Source: Glandiceps talaboti
Taxonomy: Eukaryota > Hemichordata > Enteropneusta > Spengelidae
Reading direction: 5' to 3'
Length of the DNA stretch: 64,000 nt
NCBI RefSeq assembly: GCF_964340395.1
Contig: NC_135552.1
Coordinates: forward strand, 22,602,181 to 22,666,180
In this document: positions 1-54,379 of the stretch, one piece after another
Layout: each line of letters starts with the position of its first letter
Position numbering within the stretch: position 1 is the stretch's first letter
Made by a program: the position numbers and the translations under genes
Notes under the pieces: generated by a model
What the model was told of the DNA's origin: nothing
Databases searched by the model: none
What the model saw: the letters and a program-made list of their open reading frames with translations, nothing else

Positions 1-1023
1 TTTTATCCTTCACAAACAGGAGAAATTAAGGCACGAAGTAAGTTAGTTCTCTGTCCTGCTATTTAAGAATGGTAAAAAAATGTGGTGGATCGTAACAGGA
101 TATTATGATTTCTATATGGTTTTAATTTGCATGTAGCACATTTATAGATGTCTCATGTTTCTTCAGTGTATGGATGTATCTTGGGTCACTGTTGTGTAGG
201 GGTTTGTCGTGGTGTTGCCATGGTAATCTCATTTCATTAGTGTAGCATGCTTAATGTAATAATTGTTAAATGCATATAATTCGCAAAATATTTATTGAGG
301 TAAAATCATGTCTAATATTTTGAAACATGAAATAGTGTTCTCTTTGTTGATAAATTTGTGACTGATTTTCAAAAGTATTCTGTTTTGGGTAAGCATAAGA
401 GTAAACCTACATCATTTGTGTACCTTAGATGGCTTGCAATATTTCCTGAAAGTAAATTGAACAAATAGCAGATTGTCACTGTTTTGTCAACTGTTAAATG
501 TATACAGGATGTGACAAATATGATGATCTGTCCCAGTTCATGGTGTCAGGCACACTGCGATTTAAAAAGCATCCAGTGTACATCACATTGCGTACATTTC
601 GTCAGATGGACAAATACTCTAAATGTAGAAACAGGAAGCCAAAATATAACACTGTAAAAATCTGAAGATAACATTGACAGACAGACATTCCAAGATAAAT
701 GTAATATTTAGCTAAGTTATTCTTATGAAGTGTATACTAGAAGTTGTGTGTGTCTGATCATATATGGGATGAGGTGGAAACACCAATTTGTAACAAGACT
801 TGATTCTGGTTACACTTTAGACAGGGAAAGATTAAAATCCAACAATTACCTTATTTCACTCTTTATGACCAGTTCATTACTAGAAGTATACTTTACTACA
901 TGTAAGTCCACTTTATGGCCTTTGAAACATGGAATGTTTTTCATTATAAAATATTGTCATTCATACCTTGATACACTATGTATGCACAGAGCTGTTACGT
1001 TTGTTTGTTTGTTTGTTTGTTAG
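1..1023 (+). other. Vinculin intron (3' part)
   Basis: AT-rich intron sequence upstream of the first exon in the window. It ends in a (TTTG)n run that serves as polypyrimidine tract before the TAG acceptor at 1021-1023. I see no exon with homology to vinculin here. Confidence 0.75.
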
Positions 1024-43508
<42,485 letters not shown>

Positions 43509-44687
43509 AGGGAAAGTCTCTGAAAGAAAATATGAGTATGTGAGCGAGGAGGGAAAGCCTGATAAATCAAGTTTTTTTTATAAGAAGAGAATGTTTCAGC
43601 ATAAGCTAAGAAATTTCTAGCATTCTCATTTTGAGAGGAGGATTAGAACACTGAATAATGTATAACACTGTGTCCATAAGGTTTGTCTTATAACACAATC
43701 TCATATGTATTAGTAAAGATGAAAGCCAAAATTTTAAGTGCTGCTTATAAATACAAGCATGTCAGATAAAATTTATACTCATATAGTACCATACCTTGAT
43801 CATACTTTTTTCAGCAGTTTAAAAAGATTTTTTTTTAAATAGTCATTTGCCAACTTTTTCAATTCATCTTCCATACTATGTATTGTACCGATCATATTAG
43901 CCAAATTGACTGCATTTCAAGGTACATTACATTTCACGTCCCATTTTAAGACTTCCATGACTCCAACCTTTTTTTGTTAGAGGACATTGTCATTGCTGGG
44001 CAAAATAAGTGACAAAAAAATAAGATGGTGTTTCTTATGTTTGTGAGGTTCAGATTTAATGCTTTAGACATTAAGTTACAAGGTGCAAATATTTGGTAAT
44101 ATCAGTCATTTTAGATATTGCCACATACTATAGTATACATATATAGTGTATTGTTCTTTGAATTTGTAATTTTTACATGATTATTTGCTTGAAAACCATT
44201 CAGAAATGTAACAGAATTTGATAATGACATATTTGTTTGTTGTCAGTGTTGATCGGATGATTATGATAAATGAATATTACAAAGGGTGAATCATACACGA
44301 TATTGACAATTTTGATTTTGATTTTTTTTGCAATGGTTTTAAAGAATGATGTGAAGCAACAGTGCAACTATATTGAGGGGAATGGAGAAAGCTTTATAAT
44401 ATTGCTTCTCACAATGTCCTTTAAAGAAATCGAATGACTGATGAATACACATTATATGGAATGATTTTAAACATTTTAGCAGAAGTCATCAGAAGATGAT
44501 ATTGCTTTCGAATCATGGAGTTGCACCAACAAAATAGTTAGTCGAGAACCTGCCTATTTTGTTTAAATAATGAACCTATGTTTAAGTTGAAAACATTGCT
44601 GTGGTATACAAACCAGTACCACATATGGAAGTAAAGTAATATATGAATGGATCTTAAAAAGAGCATGGCTATTGTATTAAAATGATG

Positions 44688-44718
44688 CCTTATTTGGAAG
44701 TCATGTGGCCTTATTTGG
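44688..44718. promoter_or_regulatory. Two perfect CArG boxes downstream of the vinculin stop
   Basis: CCTTATTTGG at 44688-44697 and again at 44709-44718, within a 21-bp tandem pair (cttatttgga(a)gtcatgtgg-like). A degenerate site, CCACATATGG, lies about 70 bp upstream. Confidence 0.5.
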
Positions 44719-45105
44719 AGATTATGTGACCCTAAAAGTTGGGTTTTGAACAAGGAATTGTATCACTTAGACAAAGACAAAAACAATTATTGTGCATGCC
44801 TTTCAGCTGATGATTTGAATATGGTAAAAAAAATTTCTAGAGTTAGAAAGACACTGCTGTAGAACTGAGTATGGTGCTATTTTAGTTTCTATTGTTGTGC
44901 AACCACATCAACCTCTTTAAGAGAATACCGAATGTGATGAGATAAAACACACATAAGCTAACCTCTTCTATATAGTTTTTAGAAAAGTATGAAAAATATA
45001 TCGGCTAACAATCTGTAGCTTTTTTATAACATGACCGTATTTATTGGGTAGTGAACACAATTAGCTTGTGTAGTCTTTATACCTTTGAAGTAAGTAAATT
45101 TTGAC

Positions 45106-45111
45106 AATAAA
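45106..45111 (+). terminator. Candidate polyadenylation signal AATAAA
   Basis: AATAAA about 1.6 kb after the vinculin stop, followed by TTTTATAG and a GTGTATGTG-like downstream element. Confidence 0.45.
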
Positions 45112-45840
45112 ATCAAAATATTTTATAGTTTAATGTGTATGTGATCATAGTATTTACATGTTTGTGAATCAAAAACATTCAGATCCTTAGAAAATGTTTT
45201 GTTTTCCAACTCATTTTTCAATACTGCTTAAGAAATTTCATGATAATTCTTCTATTTTCGTTGTCACAATTTGTATTTTTATTATTTTGCATGTTTAATC
45301 ACCAGTCCAATAAATGTGTTTTTCATACCACTAACATGCAAATTTTGTCTTTGATAAAGAGACTTGTTGGACCAGATAGTGTCTTATGGACCTTGTTGGA
45401 CCTGATTGTGTCTTATAGTAGCACTATTTAGAATTTAGTGAAACATTTATAAATGAATCAGTATTGCTTGACACTGAAGTGAACTTGAAGATGAACCTTG
45501 ATAATTTTAATGAAAATAAACAAAAAAAATACAGTTGACCGAATGTACAGTCTTCCAAGAAGTAAAGCCCTAATAAAATTTGTATGGCTCTGATAGCATA
45601 TAGCTTGTCTTTTTTATGGGAGTGAGGGGAAGTTTGATAATTTCCTTGTAACTACACAATATTAGAGTTTAGTGCCCAACAAGTAACAACCAACTATGTG
45701 TCTTACTTGTTAGTCATTACTATCATAATACATTCTTTTGATATTTGTCATTGCCATGTTACAATTGTATAATGCTCTGACAAAGTATCTTGAAAAGATT
45801 TTGGTCGACATTGAACACCTAGACAAGGGTATTCGTTTAC

Positions 45841-45920
45841 ACACACACACACACATGCATGCATGCACGTGCACACACACACACACACACACACACATGC
45901 ATGCACGTGCACACACACAC
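45841..45920. repeat. (AC)n microsatellite with ATGC islands
   Basis: AC dinucleotides interrupted by two ATGCATGCACGTGC-like blocks. Confidence 0.92.
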
Positions 45921-48900
45921 TGTTTTATTTGGCTTTATTGCCTTGATGCAAATCTTTCAATAAAGTTTAATACATAACAAATTTCTTCTGCTTGACAACA
46001 TGTGTGAGATACAGGTTTTTTTATTATGAATAACTCCTCACTCTTGTGAGAAAATGACAATGAGAATTTTTTTGAAGAAAAAAAATGATAATTATAGAAA
46101 GTGATGGTTTTGCATGAATGTAGAATAGCATTCTTTACTAATGTAGTGGCAAGGGTAATTTTGCAATCACTGTGTTAAAGTTGCATGATCTTAGTTCATA
46201 TACACTTGTTTTTACTGTTGTGAAGCTACCCACATAGAACCTTGAGTAACCTATTCGACGCATGCCATTGATTGCAATGTAAATCATCTTCTGGCATGTT
46301 AGTGCAGTGGTTGGTATAATAGGAATTTCCTCGCCATGTTCGTATACATATGCTAAATTATATCTCCAAAATTGTGTATATACTTTAGCCTAGATATCAA
46401 GTTTGAGTTCTGCAAATAGCATGTAGTTGTTCAGCATACTTCAGTAAATAGCTATAGAACACCTCGCGAATGTACCATTTAATATGCAGCAAAAATCCCC
46501 TCCAACCCAACCCCACCCCACCCCACCCCTACACACATACACATACACACGTATAAAGTCAGCTTATGCCACACGTTATCGTCAAGTTTTTAGAATATAA
46601 CTGCATAAAACCTAAAATGGCGTCTAAAAATAGGTGTAGCCTTTCTGTACGTACTTGTAGAAAATTTGTTATTTCTTAATGAACGCAGCAACATATCCTT
46701 AATGTCTAATAAAGTGATCATAAATCTCTCTAGAATTGTAGGAATTCGAGCATCAGGAAATTGGAACTCGCAGACGATTATTACTTACACAAAAGTTATC
46801 TGATACTATCTCTATGCAAATGTAGGGTTTTGTCATGCAAATACAGCCATGTTATGATGAGATCAACAAATATAGTACCTGCGTACACACACTGTCATTT
46901 CCCTTGAATAGGTGTTATTATATTGTGAGTGTCGTCAACGAGACTGCTTTTGTAAAAGCTCTTTGAATATTAATCGCTATTTCATTCATGTACAAATGTA
47001 GGGCGAGAGAGAAGATGGAGAGTTCTATTTTAATTGCCATATCTGTACATGTCCTCTACCTGTCTATTATTACAATATACTACTATAGGTGTCTTTTGTC
47101 GTACATTGAATTATATATGTTCAGGAATTCTCTCGTCCTCGTTGTCATGACGACGTGATTGTAGTCGCTCAACATTGGAGATGTCTTCAGACTGTCGGAC
47201 GTACCTGTACAAGTGCACAGCGTTTTCGTAGTTTACTGAATAAAGGGAAATTTTGTACAAACAAGTCGGCTAAAAAAACGGTTTATTTGTATATGCGTTG
47301 GGTAACTTGTATGTTGATAACAAGTGACAGTGAGCTAAGAGTCTTTCCATGGATATCCTAGTACAAAACAACGTAAATAACCTACCTAACCTAGTTGAAA
47401 CATTCCTACAAAATCGTCTACTGTGACCGCGTAGGCAGGCGTTCTATCTGTGATGATACATTTATTTTGTGTTTGGACATCACGGCAAGACATCCATGGA
47501 TTGACTCTGAGTTTACAAGTGAATGTGACAAGGAGAACGTTGGAGAAGTGCATCACCTATTCTTTATTTTTTGTCTGACTGATTGGTTTTAATAAATGAG
47601 AAAAAGAAAAGAAACCAGGCGGCGTCATGTCCAAATCCTAAGTGTCACTGGAACATTACATCTATCATTCATAAGTGGTTTCTTTTGTAAATACCAACCA
47701 GGTAGCATGCTTCACGTGGAAATAGAAATGTGTACTTACATTCTATTCTCCTGTAATGGGCAATATGAATAATTATGATGACTGAGTGAATAAAAACGAT
47801 TTTCAATGTATAAGCTATTGACAATAAAGTTGTTTAGATCTATTCTATTCTATTCTATTCTATTCTATTCTATTCTATTCTATTCTATTCTAGACTATGT
47901 AAAGTCATGTTGCAAAGAACACTTAAGATGTGTGGCATTTGTTTCTCGACGATGCTGACCTTGAATTTGACTCGAAAATTCGAAATTCAACACATTTGAA
48001 AGTATTTATGATACTAGAAAGTTAAGAAACTAATAGTTGTAGCTGTTTTCCAGTATTAGTTCAGTGTAGACATCTTTATAAAGCAGTCGTCCGTTTCAAG
48101 CACACACGCTCGCGCGTCTTGGGGTCCCACGCTACGAAAACCAAGATAGTAACTAGGACGCTCAAACAAAACTTTGTTTCCTAGCAGATATTTACATGAT
48201 TTACGAGACTTTTTTCCTCGAACTGAACCCTGACATTGATCATGTAGATAAGCGACATCGAACATGGTCGTCGGAATTTGTCAGAACATATTGATCGCGA
48301 TGCAGCTAATGTCTCGTGTTTGTCAACAAACAAAATGCACTTCATTTACAATGTGTAACTATTGGTATTTTATCAATTTCCGGTCAAAATAATGTTGGTT
48401 GTACGAAAATAAATACTTAAGTTACAGTTAGTTCACCTAGAAATGACCCCCATCTATACATATGTTGTGCTAAATGGGATATGCCACCTGTAACAGTCGA
48501 CCATTTTCACTTTCAATTAAAAGTTATAATAACCTAGGAAGAGGGCCGCTATCTACAAAAAGTTTACTAGATATGTATTGACGTTACAAAATCCATATGG
48601 CATTTCGATATAACAAGAGCAATACCTACATGACACTCTGGATTACAAACTGTAAGACCCTTTTGAACTCTTATCAGTTTCAGTCCAACACTATCGATAC
48701 GTCAAAAACAGCTGTAACTAGCGTCACCCTTAATTTGTTCACACTGTATTTTACAGTGGTTGATGCTAGTCTTCTTCGCCATCAAGTGGAGGAGGATAAA
48801 ATATAAAGCGAGAACAATCCGTTGTTGTGCCACCCTGTGGAACATGGTTTTCAGTTGTTGTTTTTTTTCTAAAATGAGATAAACGTGACGAATCCTAATT

Positions 48901-49180
48901 TACACAGCATTGCCTTATTAAGCCTGACAAGACATGTTCATGTGCTAGGGCTCGCAAGGCTGTGACTTGCAATTGAAATGTACAATCAACTTTTGGAATT
49001 CATCCCATGATGTACAAAATCATGTATCATTGATTGAACGTGCATACCGTCCAGGATAGGGCCTGTCAAAAATAAGCACATGGTCGAGATAGGTCTAAGT
49101 GTGAATGGAGGTACGCCACCACCATGTATGCAGTCTTATTTGTGAAGTCAAATGCTTTATCCCTGACATCGAATCGTAAG
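45921..49180. other. Intergenic region without recognised genes
   Basis: Mixed sequence, more CpG-rich between about 46900 and 48850. Short open frames at 47155-47592 were inspected but match nothing I know. A (TATTC)n microsatellite directly follows an AATAAA near 47822. Confidence 0.5.
47836..47892. repeat. (TATTC)n microsatellite
   Basis: About 11 pentanucleotide units, immediately after GACAATAAAGTTG. It may be the tail of a retroposed transcript or non-LTR element. Confidence 0.9.
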
Positions 49181-49500
49181 ATCTCTCTTTACGTCTAGCT
49201 GAATGAGGTAAGATGAAGTTTCAAATACAACTGAAGCCACCCACACAGCCATTAACATAATATCTATGTTAATCAATCACAGAATTCTGTCTTATAATAA
49301 GTCGGTGTTTAATTTATTGTGACAGGGCAGTTAAATACGTTATGTCCAAATATGGTTTATTCCTCAGATCAGGATGCTCCTTATACATTGTTTACATCAA
49401 TTCTAACAGTTGGGGGTTTACTCATTTGCATAAATAACTCTTGGTTTATGATTCCTCATCGAGCTAGACGGTGGTCAAGTAGTCTGGATGCCAACGTGGT
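49180..49500 (+). repeat. Dispersed repeat R3, copy 1
   Basis: Shares with 50800-51070 the phrases GGGCAGTTA, TGTCCAAATATGGT, CAGATCA.GATGCT.CTTATA, TGTTTACATCA and TTGGTT.ATGATT.CTCAT in the same order, with about 75-80% identity by eye. Confidence 0.75.
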
Positions 49501-49595
49501 TTCTAACTAAACCACGTCTGGCCAAAGTCCCTCAATCAGCACAAAAAATTGTTCATCCAATCAGTGAACCCCAACTGCTATAGTGACATAAACAG

Positions 49596-49655
49596 GGAGG
49601 GAGAGAGAGAGGGGGAGGGAGGGAGGGAGGGAGAGAGAGATGGGGGAGGGGGAAT
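49596..49655 (+). repeat. G/A-rich tract, possible G-quadruplex
   Basis: GGGA and GA repeats with many runs of three to five G. Confidence 0.8.
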
Positions 49656-50799
49656 CAGAGCGACACAATCTTGCAATATACAAAATGTAAGGACGGTGTA
49701 AACTGTGGAAAAGGTACAGAAAATTGTGGCATTTGCTCCTTAGAGATAAATCTATTTTAGTCTCCAAATCAATATATATAATGGATACACCTTAAATGTA
49801 ATGATCATTTAGACAAACATCAGAAATACAGATTACGCGATTACTTTTAACAAAGTCAATATTCAAACGTTAATGACATATTTAATGATGTTCAACTTAT
49901 ACAAAGTGGAATGTAAATGCATATTAAGATATTGTGACGTTGAATTTAATTGCATAAAATATATTTACATATTTTGTTACTTGATTTTTGTTTCTCAATA
50001 AATATACTTCTGTAATCGAAATCATCTCTTTAGTATGCTAATCCCCCTTCTCCATCATTAGTAACGTTAATGTGCACACACAGTGTCATGGGGAGAGTTA
50101 ATGGTAGGAAGGGAAAAAAGACAGGAAGCCCGATAAATTAAGGATGTATATTTTCGAGAGTTCCGGTCATAAATTTGCTTTCCAGACAGACATGCCACTG
50201 AGAGACTATATGTAACATTCATGCATGTATGTAGGATCAAATTTGATCAATTTGCATGATTTGTTACTTGATAGATAACTTTTTTTTACTGCTGAACTCA
50301 GCATGATCGTTAACAAAACAAAACTCTTTCTTCAATCACGTGCACAAGGTTCAGTTTGTAAAATGCTCTTGTCTCGCCAGTAAGACAGCAACGTCAACTT
50401 ACCAAACGGTCGGCTTGATCATCCTAGCATGTAATACTGTGCATATGTACAATGTTGTGGCGAGCACTCCCTGTCTTAGCTGTATATTTGTGTCAACTTG
50501 GTAAGTTTCCTTCTAGCTAAAAAATTGTATAATTTTGGAATGGAATACGATACAAAGTGTATCTCTTTATTTATTGCAATTTCTTATTTATTTAATCGTT
50601 TGACAGTTTGATTTCAAGAAATCTCAGTTTATCCTATTAAAAATATTGATTTCAGCAAAATACCGGAGTCATTAACTAGATATATATCAACGGACGGTAC
50701 TATGTTACTACAAAAGTAGAAGATTAATTATAAAATTTAACACTTTTCTGAGCCTCTGTTCTAACTCCGAGTCACAACCATATGAAAGCTAGTCTAGAT
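49656..50799. other. Intergenic sequence between R3 copies
   Basis: AT-rich, no gene-like feature seen. Confidence 0.6.
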
Positions 50800-51070
50800 G
50801 CTATCCGTGGCATCAAATCTCAAGATACCTCTTTACGTTTACCTCAATTCTGCCCAATGATAAGTTAGTTATTGGGGCAGTTATATTATGTGTCCAAATA
50901 TGGTACATTTGTCAGATCAAGATGCTACTTATACACTGTTTACATCATTCCAACAGTTGGGAGTTTACTCTACATCTGCATGTCATTGAACAACTTTTGG
51001 TTCATGATTTCTCATTGCAGTCTAGGCAATCCAATAAAATCTGGTTCCCCTACTGATCATGATTTGTCAC
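50800..51070 (+). repeat. Dispersed repeat R3, copy 2
   Basis: See copy 1 at 49180-49500. Both copies happen to retain a short open frame with similar translation (a TVG.L..I...N.WFMI core). Confidence 0.75.
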
Positions 51071-51159
51071 AGCGTCACATCTTGCATGTGGAAGCAGAAA
51101 TACGTGGTGAAAACTAAGCCCTTTTCACTGTTTCTGGATATGTTATGGCGTGAGTTATT

Positions 51160-51450
51160 TTTGGACAAATAGGCGGCCTCGGGACCTATTTCCCTATACA
51201 GTTCTCCAAATCCCTCCAAACTTATTTCTGATCCTTTTTAATGATAAATGAAATTTTTGAGTTCGCCGTCTTGCTTTCAAAGAATTGACAAGTTCTTAAT
51301 TTCCCCCACAGTATTCGGCGGCCATATTGGATTCTAAACTGGCTTAGTTTTGATATCATTTTGACTTCTATTTCAAATTTTGTACGGTAACCACTGATTT
51401 GTTGTTGATTTTAATTGAGAATGGATTTGTATGAGTTTTCTTGACCAAAG
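51160..51450. repeat. Dispersed repeat copy B (homologous to 2340-2600)
   Basis: Shares the TATTCGGCGGCCATATTGGA core and flanking order with the copy in vinculin intron w3. Confidence 0.55.
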
Positions 51451-52054
51451 TAAGAGTAAAAGGTTAATATTTATATATGTGTATTTTATGTACTTTAAGA
51501 CGACATAATACGAAATTCGAATTCACCGATTCGACACAAGCAGAGATGACGCCAGTAATACATACAACATATCTTGTTGCATTACAAACCATATCAAGGG
51601 AGACATCGATCAGCGTCGACAAAACAGACTGTCTTGGCGAAAGATAAATTGTATATCTTATTTGACAACAAAGGTATGTCTAACCACGACATATCAAACC
51701 TTGATAGTTATCAAGACTCCGTGTTCTAGACGTCTATCGCCGAATCCTTCGACGTGTGGTCCTTGATACAATGATATATTTGGAGGAAGCTCGCCATGTA
51801 TTAAATTTATGGTGATAGCATTTTCAAATTATCTTAACGAGAATCTCAAAAAAATAATGACTTCTAATGATTTCATTGCCAGCTTCTCTCAGGAAAATTT
51901 ATTAATTCAATCTTAAAATGTATTTGTGTGTGTGTACAGTATATGTGGTTTTTATCGTTTCTTTATTTATTTATTTGTTGACTTTACTGAGACTTGCATG
52001 CATTTCATATCAACGATGCTGTACTATAAAGTATTATACTATACAGTAACTAAT

Positions 52055-52175
52055 TACTACACACCACACCACACCACACCACACAGTTCCCCTCCACTGT
52101 CTACGCACCACACCACACCACACCACACCACACCACACCAGACTACACTACACTACACTACACTACACTACACTA
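52055..52175. repeat. (CCACA)n and (CTACA)n microsatellites
   Basis: Pentanucleotide CCACA repeats in two blocks, followed by CTACA repeats. They have probably expanded from a common unit. Confidence 0.9.
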
Positions 52176-52298
52176 AGTTTTCCTATATTTTATGTCCTTT
52201 TATAGACATAGACATAGACTTATAGATATTAAGTGATAAGTGGGGCTTCACACCTATCTCACCTGTGTACGTAAGACGTTCGTTTACCTTGCACACAC

Positions 52299-52473
52299 TG
52301 CGTCACTGTTTCTTCAACAAGGATGCTGTAGTGACGCAAGTGACGTAAGCCGACATTTCGAATTTGCACCTATAGACGTCTCAAGTGTCCGTGTCACACT
52401 AGAATTAGGGAGGAAATCGCACCGTCAGACGAAATTAGACGTGTCAAGGTTTCCCTGACGCACGATGACGTTG
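52299..52473. promoter_or_regulatory. Cluster of CRE/ATF-like TGACG motifs
   Basis: TGCGTCAC at 52299, GTGACGCAAG at 52331, TGACGTAAG at 52341, CTGACGCAC at 52455 and TGACGTTG at 52466 fall within 175 bp of relatively CpG-rich sequence. It may be a promoter or enhancer; no gene start is visible directly beside it. Confidence 0.4.
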
Positions 52474-52789
52474 TATGATACAGGACCGGGACTCAACTCA
52501 TTCTGAAATCAAGGAAATCTTCCATTGAAAATGTGAGATGAGACAAGAATGATATTTCGTGATCGTAACCTTCCTCGCTGTGATGTAGGTCACATTACGT
52601 TTTTATTTAACATCACATCACATCATATCACACCATATCACATCACATGTACTAGATATTTCAATGATATACATGTACTAGATATTTTCACAACATTGCA
52701 CTTGAACATCAATACTTCATTTGTTAAGTTTTCTTGCCAATGCAACTTCTTGTGTACACGGTTTAATAAATAAATAAGTACATAAATAA

Positions 52790-52792
<3 letters not shown>

Positions 52793-52820
<28 letters not shown>

Positions 52821-52960
52821 TGTATGTATGTATGTATGTATGTATGTATGTATGTATGTGTGTGTGTGTGTGTGTTTGTGTGTGTATGTGTGTGTGTATG
52901 TATGTATGTATGTATGTATGTATGTATGTATGTATGTGTGTGTATGTATGTGTGTATGTA
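52793..52960. repeat. (TATG)n/(TG)n microsatellite
   Basis: About 168 bp of TATG repeats with TG-rich interruptions. All long open frames here are repeat-derived. Confidence 0.95.
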
Positions 52961-52996
52961 TTTTGTCACTATCTCTGGATCACTCTATCTCTGTAC

Positions 52997-53064
<68 letters not shown>

Positions 53065-53077
53065 CGTCCGTCCGTCC

Positions 53078-53173
<96 letters not shown>

Positions 53174-53174
53174 G
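52997..53174. repeat. (TGTC)n microsatellite with (CGTC)n core
   Basis: About 178 bp of TGTC with a central block of CCGT units at about 53060-53078. Because the unit is a tetranucleotide, every frame stays open. Confidence 0.95.
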
Positions 53175-53628
53175 GATTTCTCTCTCTCTTTTGATGTGAT
53201 ATTGACAGATATAGATCATTTAGGTTATTAATGAAGGTATAATTGTAGAGCAACTTGCACTTTGATGAGACCCCCGAGTTTGTTGAAATAGCCATCATTA
53301 TATCATTGCTGGTTCATTTTAAGGTCTCTTCTCTATTTGTATTGCATCAGCCAAGGTTTGTATTGCCCTTAATAGCGTTCATCATATCCATTTGTTATAT
53401 TATATCTAAATAATTCAAGATATAACGTGACAAGACGAGAATTAACGAGAAGTGACATTACGATGTACAATTATTTTTGTGGCATGCACTGTTTGTTTTG
53501 AGTGTTTGTACGTAAAAAAACACGTGCAAGAAACCACAACATCTTATCATCTTTCAGAGACAATTGTCTGTCTTAGGTTTCTGTTGTCTGTGGTTAAGGT
53601 TTACCGACCTCGTGCACTATATCCATGA

Positions 53629-53680
53629 TTGGGGGATGGGGTAAGGGAGGGGAGGGGAGGGGGAGGGGGTGAGGTCGGGT
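53629..53680 (+). other. G-rich tract, possible G-quadruplex
   Basis: Multiple G3-G5 runs separated by one or two bases, about 650 bp upstream of the putative first exon at 54310. Confidence 0.6.
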
Positions 53681-54309
53681 GTTAATACATATCCCCCGAT
53701 GCACTGACTGTTAATCCCATTATCTGGTGGCAGCTTCTAGTGGCTGCACTACGTGACTTTTTTGGGATGAATTATTCGAACAACCCAAATCACGAAGGAG
53801 AACGATTAGGAATTCCCCTTAGGGTAATTTTTTGAAAATTTATACAAAAAGTCTTCAGTCCGACCTGGATGCGTAGCTGTCATGGCAACCGATGTGAATT
53901 GGAGCGCCATCTGGCGTCATAGATGGTAAACCTGCGTAACATGATCGATATACACAACCTTGACTGGCACCGTTATAGTGTTGTAAGCGTTCGCATTGTT
54001 GTGTGTGTCTACAAATCTCATACTGTATGTTCGTCTGCTTCGATCCCGCTTCGATCCCGTTGTTTACTTTGGATTCCCGCCTGATGTTCATGTCTGCCAG
54101 CCTCTTATAATTTCTTGTATTTTGATCAGAAATCTGTCAGTTGGTTATTCTGAAGCCACAAGCGACATTGCCTTCGGTATGTCGTGGATTTACCACGCGG
54201 TGACGATTATATCCCTCGGAATATTTCAACTGTCGTCGAAGCAACAGCCGTGATGTCAATACACTATCAATACCAACACCACCATCATCGCCGTCGCCAG
54301 TCGGGCACC

Positions 54310-54379
54310 ATGGAGGCGCTCAAAATCAGCGAAATGCTCAAAACCCAAGGCAATGCCTCCTTGAAACTGATCAAAATGG
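54310..54379 (+). CDS. Putative first coding exon of an unrecognised gene
   Basis: ATG at 54310 lies in a strong Kozak context (gcaccATGGag). It encodes MEALKISEMLKTQGNASLKL and IKM, then a phase-1 donor gtaagt at 54380. The frame is also open upstream to an ATG at 54184, but that part is His/Arg-rich and looks like 5'UTR. The local sequence is richer in CpG than the surroundings and a G-rich tract lies upstream, as expected of a promoter region. I do not recognise the product. No second exon could be identified before 64000. Confidence 0.45.

Larger units (their letters stand above)
43509..45130 (+). other. Probable vinculin 3' untranslated region
   Basis: AT-rich sequence without coding potential after the stop. 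The best candidate polyadenylation signal is AATAAA at 45106-45111, followed by a T/GT-rich stretch. Another AATAAA lies at 45959-45964. The true 3' end needs transcript data. Confidence 0.5.

Noticed and set aside
47155-47592. Two small open frames as a gene
   Set aside because: No recognisable similarity, no clear splice partners, and lengths expected by chance in CpG-richer sequence.
52792-53298. Long open frames of 70-140 codons
   Set aside because: Produced entirely by tetranucleotide repeats, which leave all frames open.
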